The translations under genes were made by a program, and so were the position numbers. From Tritrichomonas musculus (Eukaryota; Parabasalia; Tritrichomonadida; Tritrichomonadidae): a stretch of 64,000 bases of DNA. The stretch covers positions 434,001 through 498,000 of the forward strand of contig JAPFFF010000033.1 of assembly GCA_039105265.1 (NCBI GenBank), written 5' to 3'. Every line of letters starts with the position of its first letter. Position 1 is the first letter of the stretch. The notes below the pieces were generated by a model. That model was not told where the DNA came from. It made no database searches and worked only from the letters and a program-made list of their open reading frames with translations. Positions 11,639 to 23,105 of the stretch are shown here, one piece after another.

Positions 11639-11665
11639 CACTTTTTGAGCGAAGCTCAAAAAGTG
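11639..11665. repeat. 27-bp perfect hairpin
   Basis: CACTTTTTGAGC (11639-11650) and GCTCAAAAAGTG (11654-11665) are perfect reverse complements separated by GAA. A related CACTTTTTGA block lies at the inner edge of the inverted repeats of the MITE at 20728-21246, so it may be a remnant of that type of element. Confidence 0.6.
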
Positions 11666-12313
11666 GCCATTCTTGTTATAATAATAATTTAATTTTTTAT
11701 TGTTGCCGATTTATTTATATAATATTTTAATATATTTTATTTATCATTTCTTATTAATTTTTTATGTAATGTTTTATATTATATTTATATATATATAATA
11801 TGGTTTATTTTATTGAATATTAAGATAAATTCATAATTATAATTTGAATAAAGATTTATTATTGAAATGGCGATCATTTTTTTGAATACATGATTAGTTT
11901 ATATATTGAATGAAATAAAATAAATATTGAATTAATATATTTTAAATTAATCAATTAAAATATCTTGATTAATCATTTTATTTTTACAATAAAAAATAAA
12001 ATATAATAATATTCAAAATACAATAAATATGTTTAGTGATATATATACTTGAATACTTTCTTATTTCTTGAAATACATATTTTTAAACTCTTTTTATGAC
12101 ATTTTACACCATTAAAAAAATTTTAATTTCTTTTTATTTCTGTTTATAAATCTAATTTAATTAAAAAATCTAATAATTTAATTAATCTTATGTGTATTAA
12201 TATAAATATATTTGGATTTTTCAAAAACCATAAAGATTGAATGAAATATTAAAGATATATTAGATTAAAATTTTTATAAAATATAAGACAAAAACAAACA
12301 ATTTATATAAATA

Positions 12314-12497
12314 TTACATCAATGGATTATTCTTTTCAATACGAGATTCTTTTGATATTCTAGTTGAACTTGGTATTCTTGTTGATCTCTAAGCTTTTCT
12401 TGCACTCCGATTGCTTAGAAAGCCCGAAGATGATGGATCTTCATTTTGATTAAGAGTTTTGATCATCGTCGAAAAATTCAATTGATTTCACTTTCAT
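12314..12497 (-). pseudogene. short coding relic, Ser/Arg-rich tail of an unknown protein
   Basis: On the minus strand an ATG at 12497 opens MKVKSIEFFDDDQNS. After a change of frame there follows a Ser/Arg/Ile-rich stretch (DPSSSGFLSNRSARK, then RIPSSTRISKESRIEK) with one in-frame TAG, ending in TAA at 12316-12314. The codon-like composition stands out from the AT desert. It looks like the decayed C-terminal end of a host gene. I do not recognise the family. Confidence 0.25.
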
Positions 12498-15437
12498 TTT
12501 CTCGAGTTTGGGTGGGACCCCCTGATGGGATATTAATATTTATTAAATTATCCTTCACATTTAATCATTAATATGAATTTAAAAAATAAATATTAATATG
12601 AAATTCAAAATCAATCAATATATAAGTTTTCTGGAAAGAATACAACTAATAATAGAAACCTATGTGAATAAATAGAATCACAATACGCCTGTATATCTAA
12701 TATATCTTTTCAAAATGCTTTTATATGCTGATTTTGGCATATTATTTTATCGTATCAGTAATTTTAGAGGTATTCATGTAGAGAAATTGACGAAATATTG
12801 TAATATTGATCATATTTTCTTTATTTTTATTTTGAAACTAAGAATGAACTTTAATGGATAAGAATTTTATACTCCTATTTTTGAGATATTTCTATTTTTA
12901 TTTTTCTGAATAAGAATCGTTTTATAATTGAGAGGCTATATAATTTATTTTATATAAAAATTGATGAAATATAAATATATATATAATTTAGTTTTATTAA
13001 TTATTATAGTATAAATATATTGATAACATATTAATACTTATATGTTTAAAAAACATTTATTTTCTAGAGATACACTTGCTTATATTTTTTTTATTTTTTA
13101 TAAATTTTTAACTTTTTCAGTTATTATATTTTTTATATTGAAATAATAAACATTTTTTATCCTAGTAGTATTGTTATTAAAACATTATTTTATTTTATAT
13201 ATATAATATATATTATATTTTATATACCATTTAAATTTTATATTTAAGTATTACATTATATATTAAATAGATAAATTAACAAAAAAAAAATGAAAAATTC
13301 AATTAAACGATGATTTTTAATTGAATTTCTAAAAAAATATGTTGCTTTGTATTGTGATTATTTTTTGGTTTTCAATATATTAAATATTAAAGTTATTTTT
13401 ATAATATATTAATTAATAATTTTACTTTATAAAAAATATTTTTAATAATATTTTTAAGAAAATGAGGAAATTTATATTTTTCAAGAATCACTTCACTATT
13501 AACTTCACTTCACCGAAAATAATCATCTCACATCACTAAAAATAATAACGTACCAAAATACGATGAAAAATAATTCAAAATAATGCAAAATATAAAATTA
13601 CATTTTTCTTTAAAATGAGAGTATAGAGTAACTTATATACATAATAAAATTTATTTAAATATTTATTATTATTATATTGTACAATTAGTATATAATTATT
13701 TCGTAAATCAATTGAGAAATAAGTCATTTTCTTAATTTTTTAATGTAAATTTGCATTTAAATTTATATATGGCTAATAAATTGGATATATAACAGATAAT
13801 ATATTTTATAAATCAAATATAAAATATTATTATTGATTTATAATTCATAAATATTTTATTAGACTCGAGATATAGATGAAACATTATTTTTTAAATTGTT
13901 TTTAAATTCTCAACATCCATTAAGACCAATTATGGCAAATGTCAGTATTGTATATATAGAAGTAAATAATCTTAATATTTTTTCATAAGATAAAATATTC
14001 ATTCAATTAAAGTAAAAATAAAAAAATCAAATAACGAGTTTTCACTTCACATGAATACCTCTGTAATTTTATCAAAAGGTATTGAAGCGAAAAGTATTAA
14101 CTCAAAACACTAATGAGTGAAATATAATATATAGCTTAATATTTAATATTTGTTCTAAAAATATTATTCAGTTTGTAACATACATTCATGAGATAAAAGT
14201 AGATTATTATTTTTCTTTGAAAAAGTTTAATGCCTACCCAAAATAATTATAATTTTTTTCTTTGTTTTCTTGAAGTGTGATGAAAACAAATTATAAACTA
14301 ACATCATCTAAACATAAATACCAAAGAAATATATATATATATTCTCTATTAAACATATTATGACTGATTGGAATTTGATTAGCATGCTCTCAATTAAATT
14401 GAAAAAGTGAACAAATTTTTTATTTTAAATCAAATATATTTCATTATTGTATGTTACGATCAGGGCCAAAGTTTTATATATTATTTGTTACATATTAGAT
14501 AATAAAAATTTTAAGTTTCATTAATAAATTGTAGAGATTTAGAGAGTGAAAAATTGAGAGCTTTATATTTTCCAAAAAAATTATAATATCTTTATATAAT
14601 GAAATGAAATTCAATATTTTATTATTATTTTATATTCAAAAGTAAATTTATATTTAAAATTAAGAATATTAATTGAATTTATTTCATATTCAGCCAAATA
14701 TATATAAATATTAAAAAATACGTTATTATCGAAACTTTTTCGCATCAATACCTTTTTTTATCAATTATCAAGATTATATCCATAAATTGGTTTTGATTAA
14801 GCATTCATTAAAATGAAATTTAACAATTCATATTTAAAAATTATATTATATATGAAAAAATAAGTAGAATTAAAATTGTATATCAAGATAATTTAATTTT
14901 TTTCTGTTAGGAATTTGGATTTTATTTATCTGAAAAATTTAATATGGTTGGAACCCTTTAAACAAATTTGAAATATAATTATCGTTGCTCACAAAATATT
15001 ATTTTTTCAATATCTTAATAATTATATTAAAAAACATTTTAATTATTTAAGTATAATTTAATTAAAATAATAAATCATATGATAAATAAATTTATTATAT
15101 AGAATTATTTTAATATGAACTTTTTTTAAATTAACAATTTTCATCACAACCGCAAAACCAATTATTTTGTGAAATATTTGAAATAAGAATATTTATAAAA
15201 TTAACTCATATATATTAATTTAATTTCTAATTATTATAAAATAAATTACTATTATAAAACAATATATAATAAATTTTAAAAATATAAAATTATTTTTCCA
15301 GATAAAAATGTTATTATAATATAGTAATAATGAATGAATGGACAAAACTTTTCAAAAATAAATCAAAAAGTTCTGTTCATCCAATACAAAAAGTTATATC
15401 CACACTTCTTAAAAAATAAACAAAAAACATACCCACT

Positions 15438-15444
15438 TCACAAA
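15438..15444 (+). promoter_or_regulatory. possible initiator (TCA+1) of the GH65 gene
   Basis: TCACAAA lies directly before the ATG at 15446; the A at 15440 would be the start, giving a 6-nt leader. Parabasalid core promoters use an initiator of the form TCA+1Y(T)(T/A), so the match is partial but correctly placed. Confidence 0.35.
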
Positions 15445-15445
15445 A

Positions 15446-17530
15446 ATGCAAGAACAAGCCTTAAAAGCTCTTTCGCGCCCATCCAACTTGCCCAATGAAG
15501 AAGATTCATGGATTCTTGAAGCCACCGATCAAACAAATTACGTTGGATCCCCTGTTGCAAATGGACAAATCGGAATTTTGCCATGGTGCCAGCCATTCTC
15601 AATAAAGCATGTAATAATCAATCATGTTTTTGAATTCAGTGAAAATAAAGATGTTTATCGCGTGATAAAGGCAATAAATCCATTTGATTTGAAATTAAAG
15701 ATTAACGGTACACTTATTGACAACAACAACATTTCAAACTGGAAACAAATAATTCATATGAAAACAGCTACGCATACCACATCTTTTACTTTCCAAGACA
15801 AAGCAAAAATTGAATATTCGATTGTTGCATTACGAGGATTACCATATGCAGGATTAGTTACAACAAAAGTTGAGTCAATCAACAATAGTAAATTGACAGT
15901 TGAAATTGAAAATTGCCATTCAATTCCTCAAGGCGAATATATTAATTCTAAATCATTGTTTGAATTCAGAGAATTCCCCGAAAATGCACAATTATTAAGT
16001 CCGAAACAAATTTCAATCAACGGAAAAATTAATATTCTAAGGAGCTCCTCAACAACAACATATGGATCACATTCTGTTAGTGCATCATCAGCATTTAGGT
16101 TGATTGAAAGTTCATCACCAGCTACGTTATCATATGACCAAGGCCAATGCTCGCAGGTATTAAAGACTGAAATCAATGGAAATTCAAAATTATCATTTGC
16201 ATTGATCGGCGCCATTTGCACCACGCGCGATTACAAAGACGTTAGAAATGAATCAGAGAGACAAATTTTATTTGCAACGGTTGAAACCGTTGAGCACTTG
16301 CTTGAGAAGCATGAAGAACTTTGGAGCAAACTTTGGGAAAGTGATGTGAAAATTGAAGGCGAAGGTCAAAACAATTCATGTCTTGGAATTCAAAGGATTG
16401 TCAGATTTGCATTGTTTAACCTTTATTCATTTTGTAGGGAAGGAAGCCGTTTAAGCATATCACCAATGGGACTCTCATCACAAGGCTACAACGGACACAT
16501 CTTTTGGGACACTGAATTGTGGATGTATCCGCCACTTCTCGTGCTGAATCAAGGAATAGCGAGATCGCTTGTTGACTATCGAATTGACAGGCAAAAGGCA
16601 GCAAGCCAGAATGCATACTCGCACGGTTATAAGGGACTCATGTATCCTTGGGAATCCGACGACAACGGCGAAGAATGCACTCCAACTTGGGCATTGACAG
16701 GGCCACTTGAGCACCATGTTACAGCCGATATTGGATTCGCCCTATGGAACTACTATCTCGTAACAAAGGACCAAATTTGGCTGAAGAATGAAGGTTATCC
16801 AGCAATGAAAGGTGTTGCTGATTTCTGGACTTCTCGTGTCGTCAAAGTTGACAATTATTATTCAATCGAACGAGTTGTTGGTGCTGATGAATATGCTGAA
16901 AACATCACTGATAACGCCTTCACAAACGGTGCTGCTATCAAATGCCTCGAATTTGCAGCAAAAGCAGCAGAAATCGTCGGCGAAAATGACAAAGAAATGA
17001 TTTCAAAATGGAAGGAAATCGCAGCAAACCTGAAAATTTGGAAGTTCGACGATGGAACTACAAAGGAATACAAAGATTACAACGGACAAATGATTAAGCA
17101 GGCTGACGTAAACCTTCTTGGATATCCTTTGAATGTCGTCTCAAATGAAGAAGATCAGAAGAAGGATTTGATTTATTATGAAGAGAAAGTCGACCCTAAT
17201 GACGGTCCGTTGATGTGCTATTCGGTATTCGTGGTTCAATGGGCAAGACATTTAAACATTGAAAAAGTGACCGAATTGTTGCCAAGATGCTACATGCCAA
17301 ATTTGAGGCCTCCATTCGGCGCTCTTTCTGAAACTCCTAATTCGCAAAATCCTTACTTTGCAACAGGTGCAGGTGCTCTCCTTCAGGCAGTCATATTCGG
17401 TTTCGCCGGACTTGAAATAACTGAAAATGGAATTATTCAGAAGCCATCAGTACTTCCAAAAGGATGGAAAAAGTTAACTATTACAGGTGTTGGTCCTGAA
17501 AAGAAAACTTTTACACGTCTTGCACAATAA
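15446..17530 (+). CDS. GH65-type glycoside hydrolase (ATHL1/acid trehalase-like)
   Basis: A complete 694-residue protein without a signal peptide. The N-terminal half is a beta-sandwich-like region; the C-terminal half has the (alpha/alpha)6-barrel features of GH65. The family motif FWDTELWMYP lies near residue 352, and GADEYAENITDN near residue 479 holds acidic residues placed like the GH65 catalytic acid. The closest known group is the ATHL1/PGGHG type, which removes glucose from glucosyl-galactosyl-hydroxylysine; other GH65 members are trehalases or disaccharide phosphorylases. I infer a cytosolic glucosidase; the exact sugar cannot be read from sequence. The start is the first ATG of the frame, 6 nt after a possible initiator. 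It is the most GC-rich, clearly conserved host gene here and stands alone between the AT desert and a transposon nest. Confidence 0.85.
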   Translation: MQEQALKALSRPSNLPNEEDSWILEATDQTNYVGSPVANGQIGILPWCQPFSIKHVIINHVFEFSENKDVYRVIKAINPFDLKLKINGTLIDNNNISNWKQIIHMKTATHTTSFTFQDKAKIEYSIVALRGLPYAGLVTTKVESINNSKLTVEIENCHSIPQGEYINSKSLFEFREFPENAQLLSPKQISINGKINILRSSSTTTYGSHSVSASSAFRLIESSSPATLSYDQGQCSQVLKTEINGNSKLSFALIGAICTTRDYKDVRNESERQILFATVETVEHLLEKHEELWSKLWESDVKIEGEGQNNSCLGIQRIVRFALFNLYSFCREGSRLSISPMGLSSQGYNGHIFWDTELWMYPPLLVLNQGIARSLVDYRIDRQKAASQNAYSHGYKGLMYPWESDDNGEECTPTWALTGPLEHHVTADIGFALWNYYLVTKDQIWLKNEGYPAMKGVADFWTSRVVKVDNYYSIERVVGADEYAENITDNAFTNGAAIKCLEFAAKAAEIVGENDKEMISKWKEIAANLKIWKFDDGTTKEYKDYNGQMIKQADVNLLGYPLNVVSNEEDQKKDLIYYEEKVDPNDGPLMCYSVFVVQWARHLNIEKVTELLPRCYMPNLRPPFGALSETPNSQNPYFATGAGALLQAVIFGFAGLEITENGIIQKPSVLPKGWKKLTITGVGPEKKTFTRLAQ

Positions 17531-17820
17531 TGACGTAATTAGTAAAATAAATTCAAATATTTCTTAATCTATGATATTTAATTCAAATTTCAATTGGAAA
17601 ATAACGTGTTTAATTCAAATTTATTTTGAATGTATTTTGATAGTTTTCACTATAGTGACATCGGTTTTGGGTGAAAATGTAGGTTTTGAAGTGAAAATAA
17701 TTCAATTTTAATTGAATTGATTTTGATCGTTTTTGATTAAAAATATTGATTTTTTGAGATTTGTAGCAATGGTAGAAATGTTTAATTGGGTTTAATATAA
17801 TCTTAAATTTATACAAAATA

Positions 17821-19530
17821 ATGTGTGTCCAGAATTAGGGAAGTGAGGTGAAATGAATTTAAATTGAGCAATTTTTTTTGTTTTCAATTTTTCTGAGACA
17901 TCTCAGAAAAAAATATCACTTTTTACTTCCCTAATTTTGGACAAAAAAATAACTATATAAAAAATATAAAATTTAATTTATTAAAAATATAATTAATCAT
18001 TATTTTTATTCTTCCTCAATAAATAATAAAGACGATTTTTTAATGCCCCAATTGTAACATTTTCTGTGAATTTTGATTTCATTATGTCAAAATTTTTCCC
18101 ATAATTTTCACAACAAAGTAAAACAATTTGATCTTTCTCTTTGATCCACTTTACAATTGGTCTGTCTGTTTTCCTCTTTTTTTTGTGATAATGTTGCACA
18201 ACTTTTTGATAATCAGCTTCTGAAATTTTTTCACCAATAATATTTTCAATTTTTTTCAAAATAATTCCTTCAGAAATCAAATCGCTAATTGTGCTTTGAA
18301 TTTCTTCTGTTGTTATTGGATTTAATTTGCCACCTGAAATAAACTTCTGAATATTTTCTCCTTTGTTTTTAAGAACCAATAAGCATCTTCTTGGGAAATC
18401 ATCAACCAAACCATTTATTGTTTTCATATCAAGCTTATTCCATACATCATTTATAACCGCTTTTAATTCACCTATATTTTGCGGTTTTGCTTGATCCACT
18501 CGAAATTTAATTATTGCCCAAATCATTTCTATTATATTCATATCAGGACTATTAGGTGGCCAAATGAGCATTATTCTTGATAGTCTTCTGATTGAGGCGA
18601 TGCTAAGATCAGTGGTATGTGAAGTGGCACCATCCTGCTGAAATATGAAATCTTCGCCGATTGTATTAATAGCAGAAGGTATAATATTTGAATTAATTAT
18701 GTTTTGTTGATAAAATTCCTGGTTCATTGATTATTCAACAAAAATGAGGTCAGATTTAAAATTTTTCCCAACCATTCCCCATATCATAAGAGAAGGAGAA
18801 TATTTGGACTTATTTATTACGCAAAGTGGATTGTATTTGCGTAAATGATGCCAGACACCAGGATGGTGTGCATCAAGTTCGAAACAGGATTCATCAGAAA
18901 ACCCTATAATTTCAGAACTTATTTGGTCGGTTAAAATTGAATATGCGAAATTCATTCGCATTATTTTTTGTTCTTCAGTAATTTTAGGCTCTTGTATCAT
19001 AGGTCCATACCAACAATGGTTACTTAATAAAATATTATCAATGGAGGATTTTGAAATTTCGATACTTTGGGTTTCTTTTAGTTGAAATGATAAACTTCGT
19101 AAATTTAATGATGGATTAGCAAAATTTTCTGCTAAAACTATGTTTTTAACTTCATCATTGTTTTTTATCTTAGGACCTGTTTTGAGTGGTAAAACCATTT
19201 CATTTGAATCAAGCAACTTTTTCACTGCTGAAATTGTTTTAGGTGAACATCCGAGAGTTGCTTGTATAGTATCATATGTGTATCCTGTTTGGAGCATTAT
19301 TTTTTTTTTAAGTCGGATGGATGTTTCTTGAAGTACCATTCGCATGATTTCGGGCCGAATCATTTTAAAAAATGATTTTTTTTTTATCAACCTTTTTTAT
19401 ATCACATATCAACTTTTTAAAAGAAAAAAAAAAACGAATAAACATATCATATCAACAAATATATATATGTAACGTATATGAAGGCGAATTTTTATCATAT
19501 CACCTCACTTCCTTAATATTGGACACACTT
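17821..19530 (-). mobile_element. Tc1/mariner transposon, nearly intact
   Basis: The element is 1,710 bp with about 30-bp terminal inverted repeats: ATGTGTGTCC at the left, GGACACACTT at the right, then a shared AAGTGAGGTG block; about 26 of 30 positions match. TA flanks it at 17819-17820 and 19531-19532. It sits inside the left inverted repeat of the pogo-like element, so it is the younger of the two. One long transposase frame fills it, interrupted by a single stop codon. Confidence 0.9.
17993..19390 (-). pseudogene. Tc1/mariner transposase (DD34E) with one in-frame stop and a SANT/Myb-like C-terminus
   Basis: One reading frame runs from ATG 19390 to the stop at 17993 (about 465 codons), broken only by TAA at 18733-18731; an ATG follows one codon later. 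Order of parts: N-terminal helix-turn-helix (IMLQTGYTYDTIQATLG, CSPKTIS), catalytic GFSDESCF, QQDGATSH and NSPDMNIIEMIW. The last Asp and Glu have 34 residues between them (DD34E, the Tc1 pattern; many trichomonad mariners are DD34D). The last 60 residues resemble a SANT/Myb repeat (KWIKEKDQIVLL, YGKNFDIMKSKF, GALKNRLYYL), unusual for this family. The product would cut and paste the element at TA sites; as read it is probably inactive unless the stop is an assembly error. Confidence 0.85.
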
Positions 19531-19659
19531 TATATATATATAAAAAAAAATGAAAAAATAAAAAAAATTTGATGAATCAAATTCGATCTGTGAATTTTTT
19601 TGAAAAAAAACAAAATAATGGTAAAAAATTAATCATTTACAAGAAATAAATATTTTTTT

Positions 19660-20625
19660 ATGAAATTATTAAAGTTGATGAGATCGGTTTATGATTTTAA
19701 TTCGTTTATATTTTTTCATTTTTTATTAATGAAAGCAGTGGCACCTCCCTCGATCCAGAAGTGTCAAGAAGTATTCAGGGACAATGATGGAAAGATAGTT
19801 CATTTTTTACTACTTTCATCAGAATTTCGTAATGCAGTATCATTAAAAGATCAACTTATTTTTTCAAAAAATCGGTTTCATTTACTAAAGAAAATCAAGT
19901 TTGCCAACTCATTGGTATATCATTAAGAGCATATTATAATACTCTAAAAGATAAGGAACTTTATGATCCAAAAAGCTATTCACCTCCCACAAATCAGTTC
20001 CTCACAAAAAGTGAAGAACAATTTTTGATAAATGAAATTGAAAAGCATCAATTTGATAATGATTGCTTAACAAGCAGTGATATTAGGGACTTAGCTGAAA
20101 CAATATTTAAGCAACGTACCGGCATTGTTAAACCTTTCATGAGAGACTGGTGTCATGATTTTAAAGAAAGATATAAAGATGAGATCGAAAAAACTAATGC
20201 TCCAAGCTTAGAAAATGAAAGAGCATCAATAAGCCTCGATCATGTGAATAGATATATATCATCAGTTGAAAGAATATTGCTAGATCCTCCTCCTCCATGC
20301 TTAATTCTGAATTTTGATGAAACAGGATTTTCCAAAAGGCCTGGAAAATGTAAAATAAGAAAAGTGTTCATTAAAAAAGGCTGTCCCATAAAACCTTTTC
20401 ACAAAGAAACTTTTGAGAATTAAAAGTGCTTATCAATCGTCGATGAACGAAGAATTAATTCGCAGTGGTTGAGAAGCAACAGGTTTTAAACTAGAAACAA
20501 ATAAGGGAAAAGTTGTAAAAATAACATTTGATGACAATTTTAAAGAATATTTACTTACAGAAGCTTCTAAAAAACCAACAAAGAATATTTACTTACAGAA
20601 GCTTCTAAAAACCAACAAATTTAAT
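19660..20625 (+). pseudogene. pogo/Tc5-like DDE transposase remnant
   Basis: Fragments of one transposase lie in several frames. There is an N-terminal part (19660-19926), a CENP-B-type DNA-binding region (SEEQFLINEIEKHQ, SSDIRDLAETIFKQ) and the first catalytic motif NFDETGFSKR at 20310-20340. A large internal deletion then leaves only a C-terminal scrap near 20460-20625 (ATGFKLETN, DDNFKEYLL). There is at least one frameshift, two stop codons and a duplicated 39-bp block (20543-20620). The DNA-binding plus DDE_1 layout matches pogo/Tigger/Tc5 elements. It belongs to the surrounding element with 290-bp inverted repeats and is clearly dead. Confidence 0.7.
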
Positions 20626-20727
20626 TTCATAACTTTTTCATTTTTTTTAATTATATTTATTGTATTAAAAATTGCCATCAAAATTATTTATTTCTTGCAA
20701 ATGATTAATTTTTTACCATTATTTTTT

Positions 20728-21246
20728 GAGTAATATTTTCTGGCAAGGCTTGCTAGTTACCTAACCAGCAAGATGCCCACTTTTTGATAACAAATACACT
20801 TCATCCACTTTTTAAGAAAAAATATTTTCAAAAGAGACGTATCAGCTTTTTCAATCATCAACCGTTTTTATTTTTGAATAGAACGGTAACTATTTTCAAT
20901 GACTTTGGCGCCATTTTAAATATTAAGGCCGTAAATAGCATTTCTATGATCTTAATAGTTGTATTCTAGTTAACTTTTATTCTTTCTAACACCAGATAGC
21001 TTTTATTAGATTTATTTTCGAAGACTACTAATCTCAGATTGATATTCCCAAATTATTATTTTCAAATTGTTATTCTCAAGTCGTTATCCACAGATTACTT
21101 ATTCTCACGTCATTTATTCTCAAATTACCGGATCAGTATTTTTTGGCACTTTTCTTCTTTGAAAAAGCTGGATCAGTATTTTCCATTCAAAAAGTGGACA
21201 CCTTGCTGGTTAGGTAACTAGCAAGCCTTGCCAGAAAATATTACTC
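20728..21246. mobile_element. 519-bp Mutator-like MITE
   Basis: About 60-bp inverted repeats with only a few differences close both ends: GAGTAATATTTTCTGGCAAG at the left, CTTGCCAGAAAATATTACTC at the right. The 9-bp TTATTTTTT occurs at 20719-20727 and again at 21247-21255 as a likely target duplication; 9 bp is typical of Mutator-like elements, though a T-rich duplication is weak evidence. It interrupts the right inverted repeat of the pogo-like element. The centre is non-coding, with AATTATTATTCTCA-like repeated words at 21040-21130. Confidence 0.75.
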
Positions 21247-21894
21247 TTATTTTTTTTTTTTTTTTCCCAAAAAAATTCACAGATCGAATTTGATGCATCA
21301 TATCATAAAAAATATTATAATTTTTCATTTTTCTTTTATATATATTGTATAAATTTAAGATTATATAAACCTAATTAAACATTTTTACCATTGCTACAAA
21401 TCTCAAAAAATCAATATTTTTAATCAAAAACGATCAAAATCAATTCAATTAAAATTGAATTATTTTCACTTCAAAACCTACTTTTTCACCCAAAACCGAC
21501 GCCACTATAAATGATTTTTTAGACCACCTGGCCAAAACAGAATCTCAATTAGATTTCACCAGAATTTGATATATAGATGAAGTATAAATCAATTGAATTA
21601 AAATGAAAGTTTTGAGCATTTTTTGGTGCTAGATTTCTCACAAAAGATGATTTATATTGACTTCATATTTCATTAAATTGGTCAATTTTGATCGTGAATT
21701 TTACATACAAATTCAAAAAGTAAAAAATAATAAAGTAAACGGCCCCCCATTTTCATATGGTCTAATTTTATGAAATTTCATAAGATTTAAGAATTAGTTC
21801 CTTTATACAATGTTCTTCTCTAAGTAATAATATCAATACAAAATATAACAAAACTTACAATTTATTGACTTTAAATTTTTGTATACCCCATATT

Positions 21895-22114
21895 TATTTG
21901 CAAAAAATTAAATCATATGATGAATATATTTCGACGCCTTCATTGTCATTGTCCACTTTCTCCTCCTCATAGCTGTATTCTTCTTCTTCAGGTGTTTTAT
22001 AATCAGCAAATTTGCTTTTTTATTCAATGATGATTTCTCTTTTCTGTAAATATAGAGGTACCTCTGATTTCAGAATTTTTTCTCTTTCATATTGAATTCT
22101 TTTGATTGATGACT

Positions 22115-22186
<72 letters not shown>

Positions 22187-22680
22187 GGTTGAATATTGGA
22201 AGTTCAAGCCAATTTCTCAATCCAAAACGTTAATGAATTCATTTTTGCTCCTAAATGCCTATGAAGCAATCCCTAATATCTTCCAATTGAGCAGCATATC
22301 TTTGATATTCAATTCCTTTTGCAGGAAACAGCTTAGAACTTTTGATTCTTTCTAAAACAATACTTTTAATCTTCTTTTTTGATGGATATTTCCCCCAATG
22401 AAAGCATCATGAAAATAGAAATATCTTCAATTGTCTGATAATAATCTTTACAGTTTTTTCAATTACTTGTAATTCATCATTTGCGATGAGATAAGGACGA
22501 TGCTGTGCTTTCATTGTTTCATTGTACTTTATGTATTCATCAATCGATCCATGGAATTTTTGAAGTTTATCATATTTCGAAATCTAAAATCATTTCTGCT
22601 TCATAAATGGTATTTGATTGTTCGTCTGTTACTTTAAACTTCAAGCCATAGGGTACTCTGATATTAAAAAATAATTTAAA
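21895..22680 (-). pseudogene. decayed gene of unknown family
   Basis: On the minus strand, protein-like pieces appear in order but in changing frames: VPYGLKFKVTDEQSNTIYEA, then KYDKLQKFHGSIDEYIKYNE, then IKSIVLERIKSSKLF, KGIEYQRYAAQLEDIRDCF, then a lysine run from the poly(T) tract, then SIKRIQYEREKILKSEV and a final acidic tail (KTPEEEEYSYEEEKVDNDN) ending at TAA near 21895. At least three frame changes and one stop mean it is not functional as read. The mixed charged composition is real coding sequence. I do not recognise the protein. Confidence 0.5.
22117..22185. repeat. 69-nt poly(T) tract
   Basis: An uninterrupted run of T on the plus strand, which would read as about 23 lysines on the minus strand inside a decayed gene. 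It may be an expanded homopolymer, an inserted poly(A) tail, or an assembly or basecalling artefact. Confidence 0.9.
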
Positions 22681-23105
22681 TTCGAAACTTGCAGAAGAAT
22701 TGAGTATATCAATTTAATTATTATGTACAACTGATAAAATTCTAAGATGTTGAAAAATTTCAGAATGGTTGTGCTATTTATTCTTTATTACAATTAATTT
22801 AAACTAGAATTTTAGATAGAAAATATATTTTTCGCTATTTTTGTTTTATTTTTTTTTCTTTCAAAAAGTGAATTCCTATTTTTTCAAAAAGTGAATATTC
22901 TTATCTTTTCTAATTTTTGAATAGATTATTCATTTAATTTTTTCAAAAAGTTCAAGAACCAACTATGCCCTTAATATGCTAAAAAAGCTAATGCACCAAT
23001 CAAACTACCAACGCTTTCAAATTTATAATTAATATAATATTTTATTTTATATACAACAATTAGTTTATTTACATAATAAATCTATAGCATATTCAAAATA
23101 AGAGA
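22681..23105. other. intergenic stretch without a visible gene
   Basis: AT-rich DNA downstream of the Myb gene. It contains three nearby copies of a TTTTTTCAAAAAGT word (about 22860-22955), otherwise nothing I can identify. Confidence 0.5.

Larger units (their letters stand above)
8507..15445. other. AT-rich gene desert
   Basis: About 6.9 kb of very AT-rich DNA with no convincing intact gene on either strand. It contains two short inverted-repeat elements (8939-9328 and 9856-10009), a 60-bp dyad (10021-10080), a GC-richer repeat cluster (11326-11540), a small hairpin (11639-11665) and a short coding relic (12314-12497), each listed separately. Between 12500 and 15430 I see only A/T-rich, low-complexity sequence. 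Confidence 0.7.
17653..21507 (+). mobile_element. decayed pogo-like transposon with ~290-bp terminal inverted repeats, carrying two later insertions
   Basis: The ends TAGTGACATCGGTTTTGGG (17653) and, inverted, CCCAAAACCGACGCCACTA (21507) are flanked by TA. The left inverted repeat is 17653-17820 continuing at 19531-19655, split by the mariner copy. The right repeat is about 20683-20727 continuing at 21256-21507, split by the MITE. With both insertions set aside, the arms match over roughly 290 bp with scattered differences. The 1-kb centre encodes remnants of a pogo/Tc5-type transposase, consistent with the TA duplication. The divergence of the arms says this element is older than its two passengers. 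Confidence 0.8.

Noticed and set aside
21530-21767. Another small transposon with TTAGACCA / TGGTCTAA ends
   Set aside because: Only the outer 8 bp are inverted and the rest does not match; too weak to call.
22020-22220. Small poly-lysine protein
   Set aside because: The frame is held open by a 69-nt poly(T) tract and belongs to a decayed longer gene.
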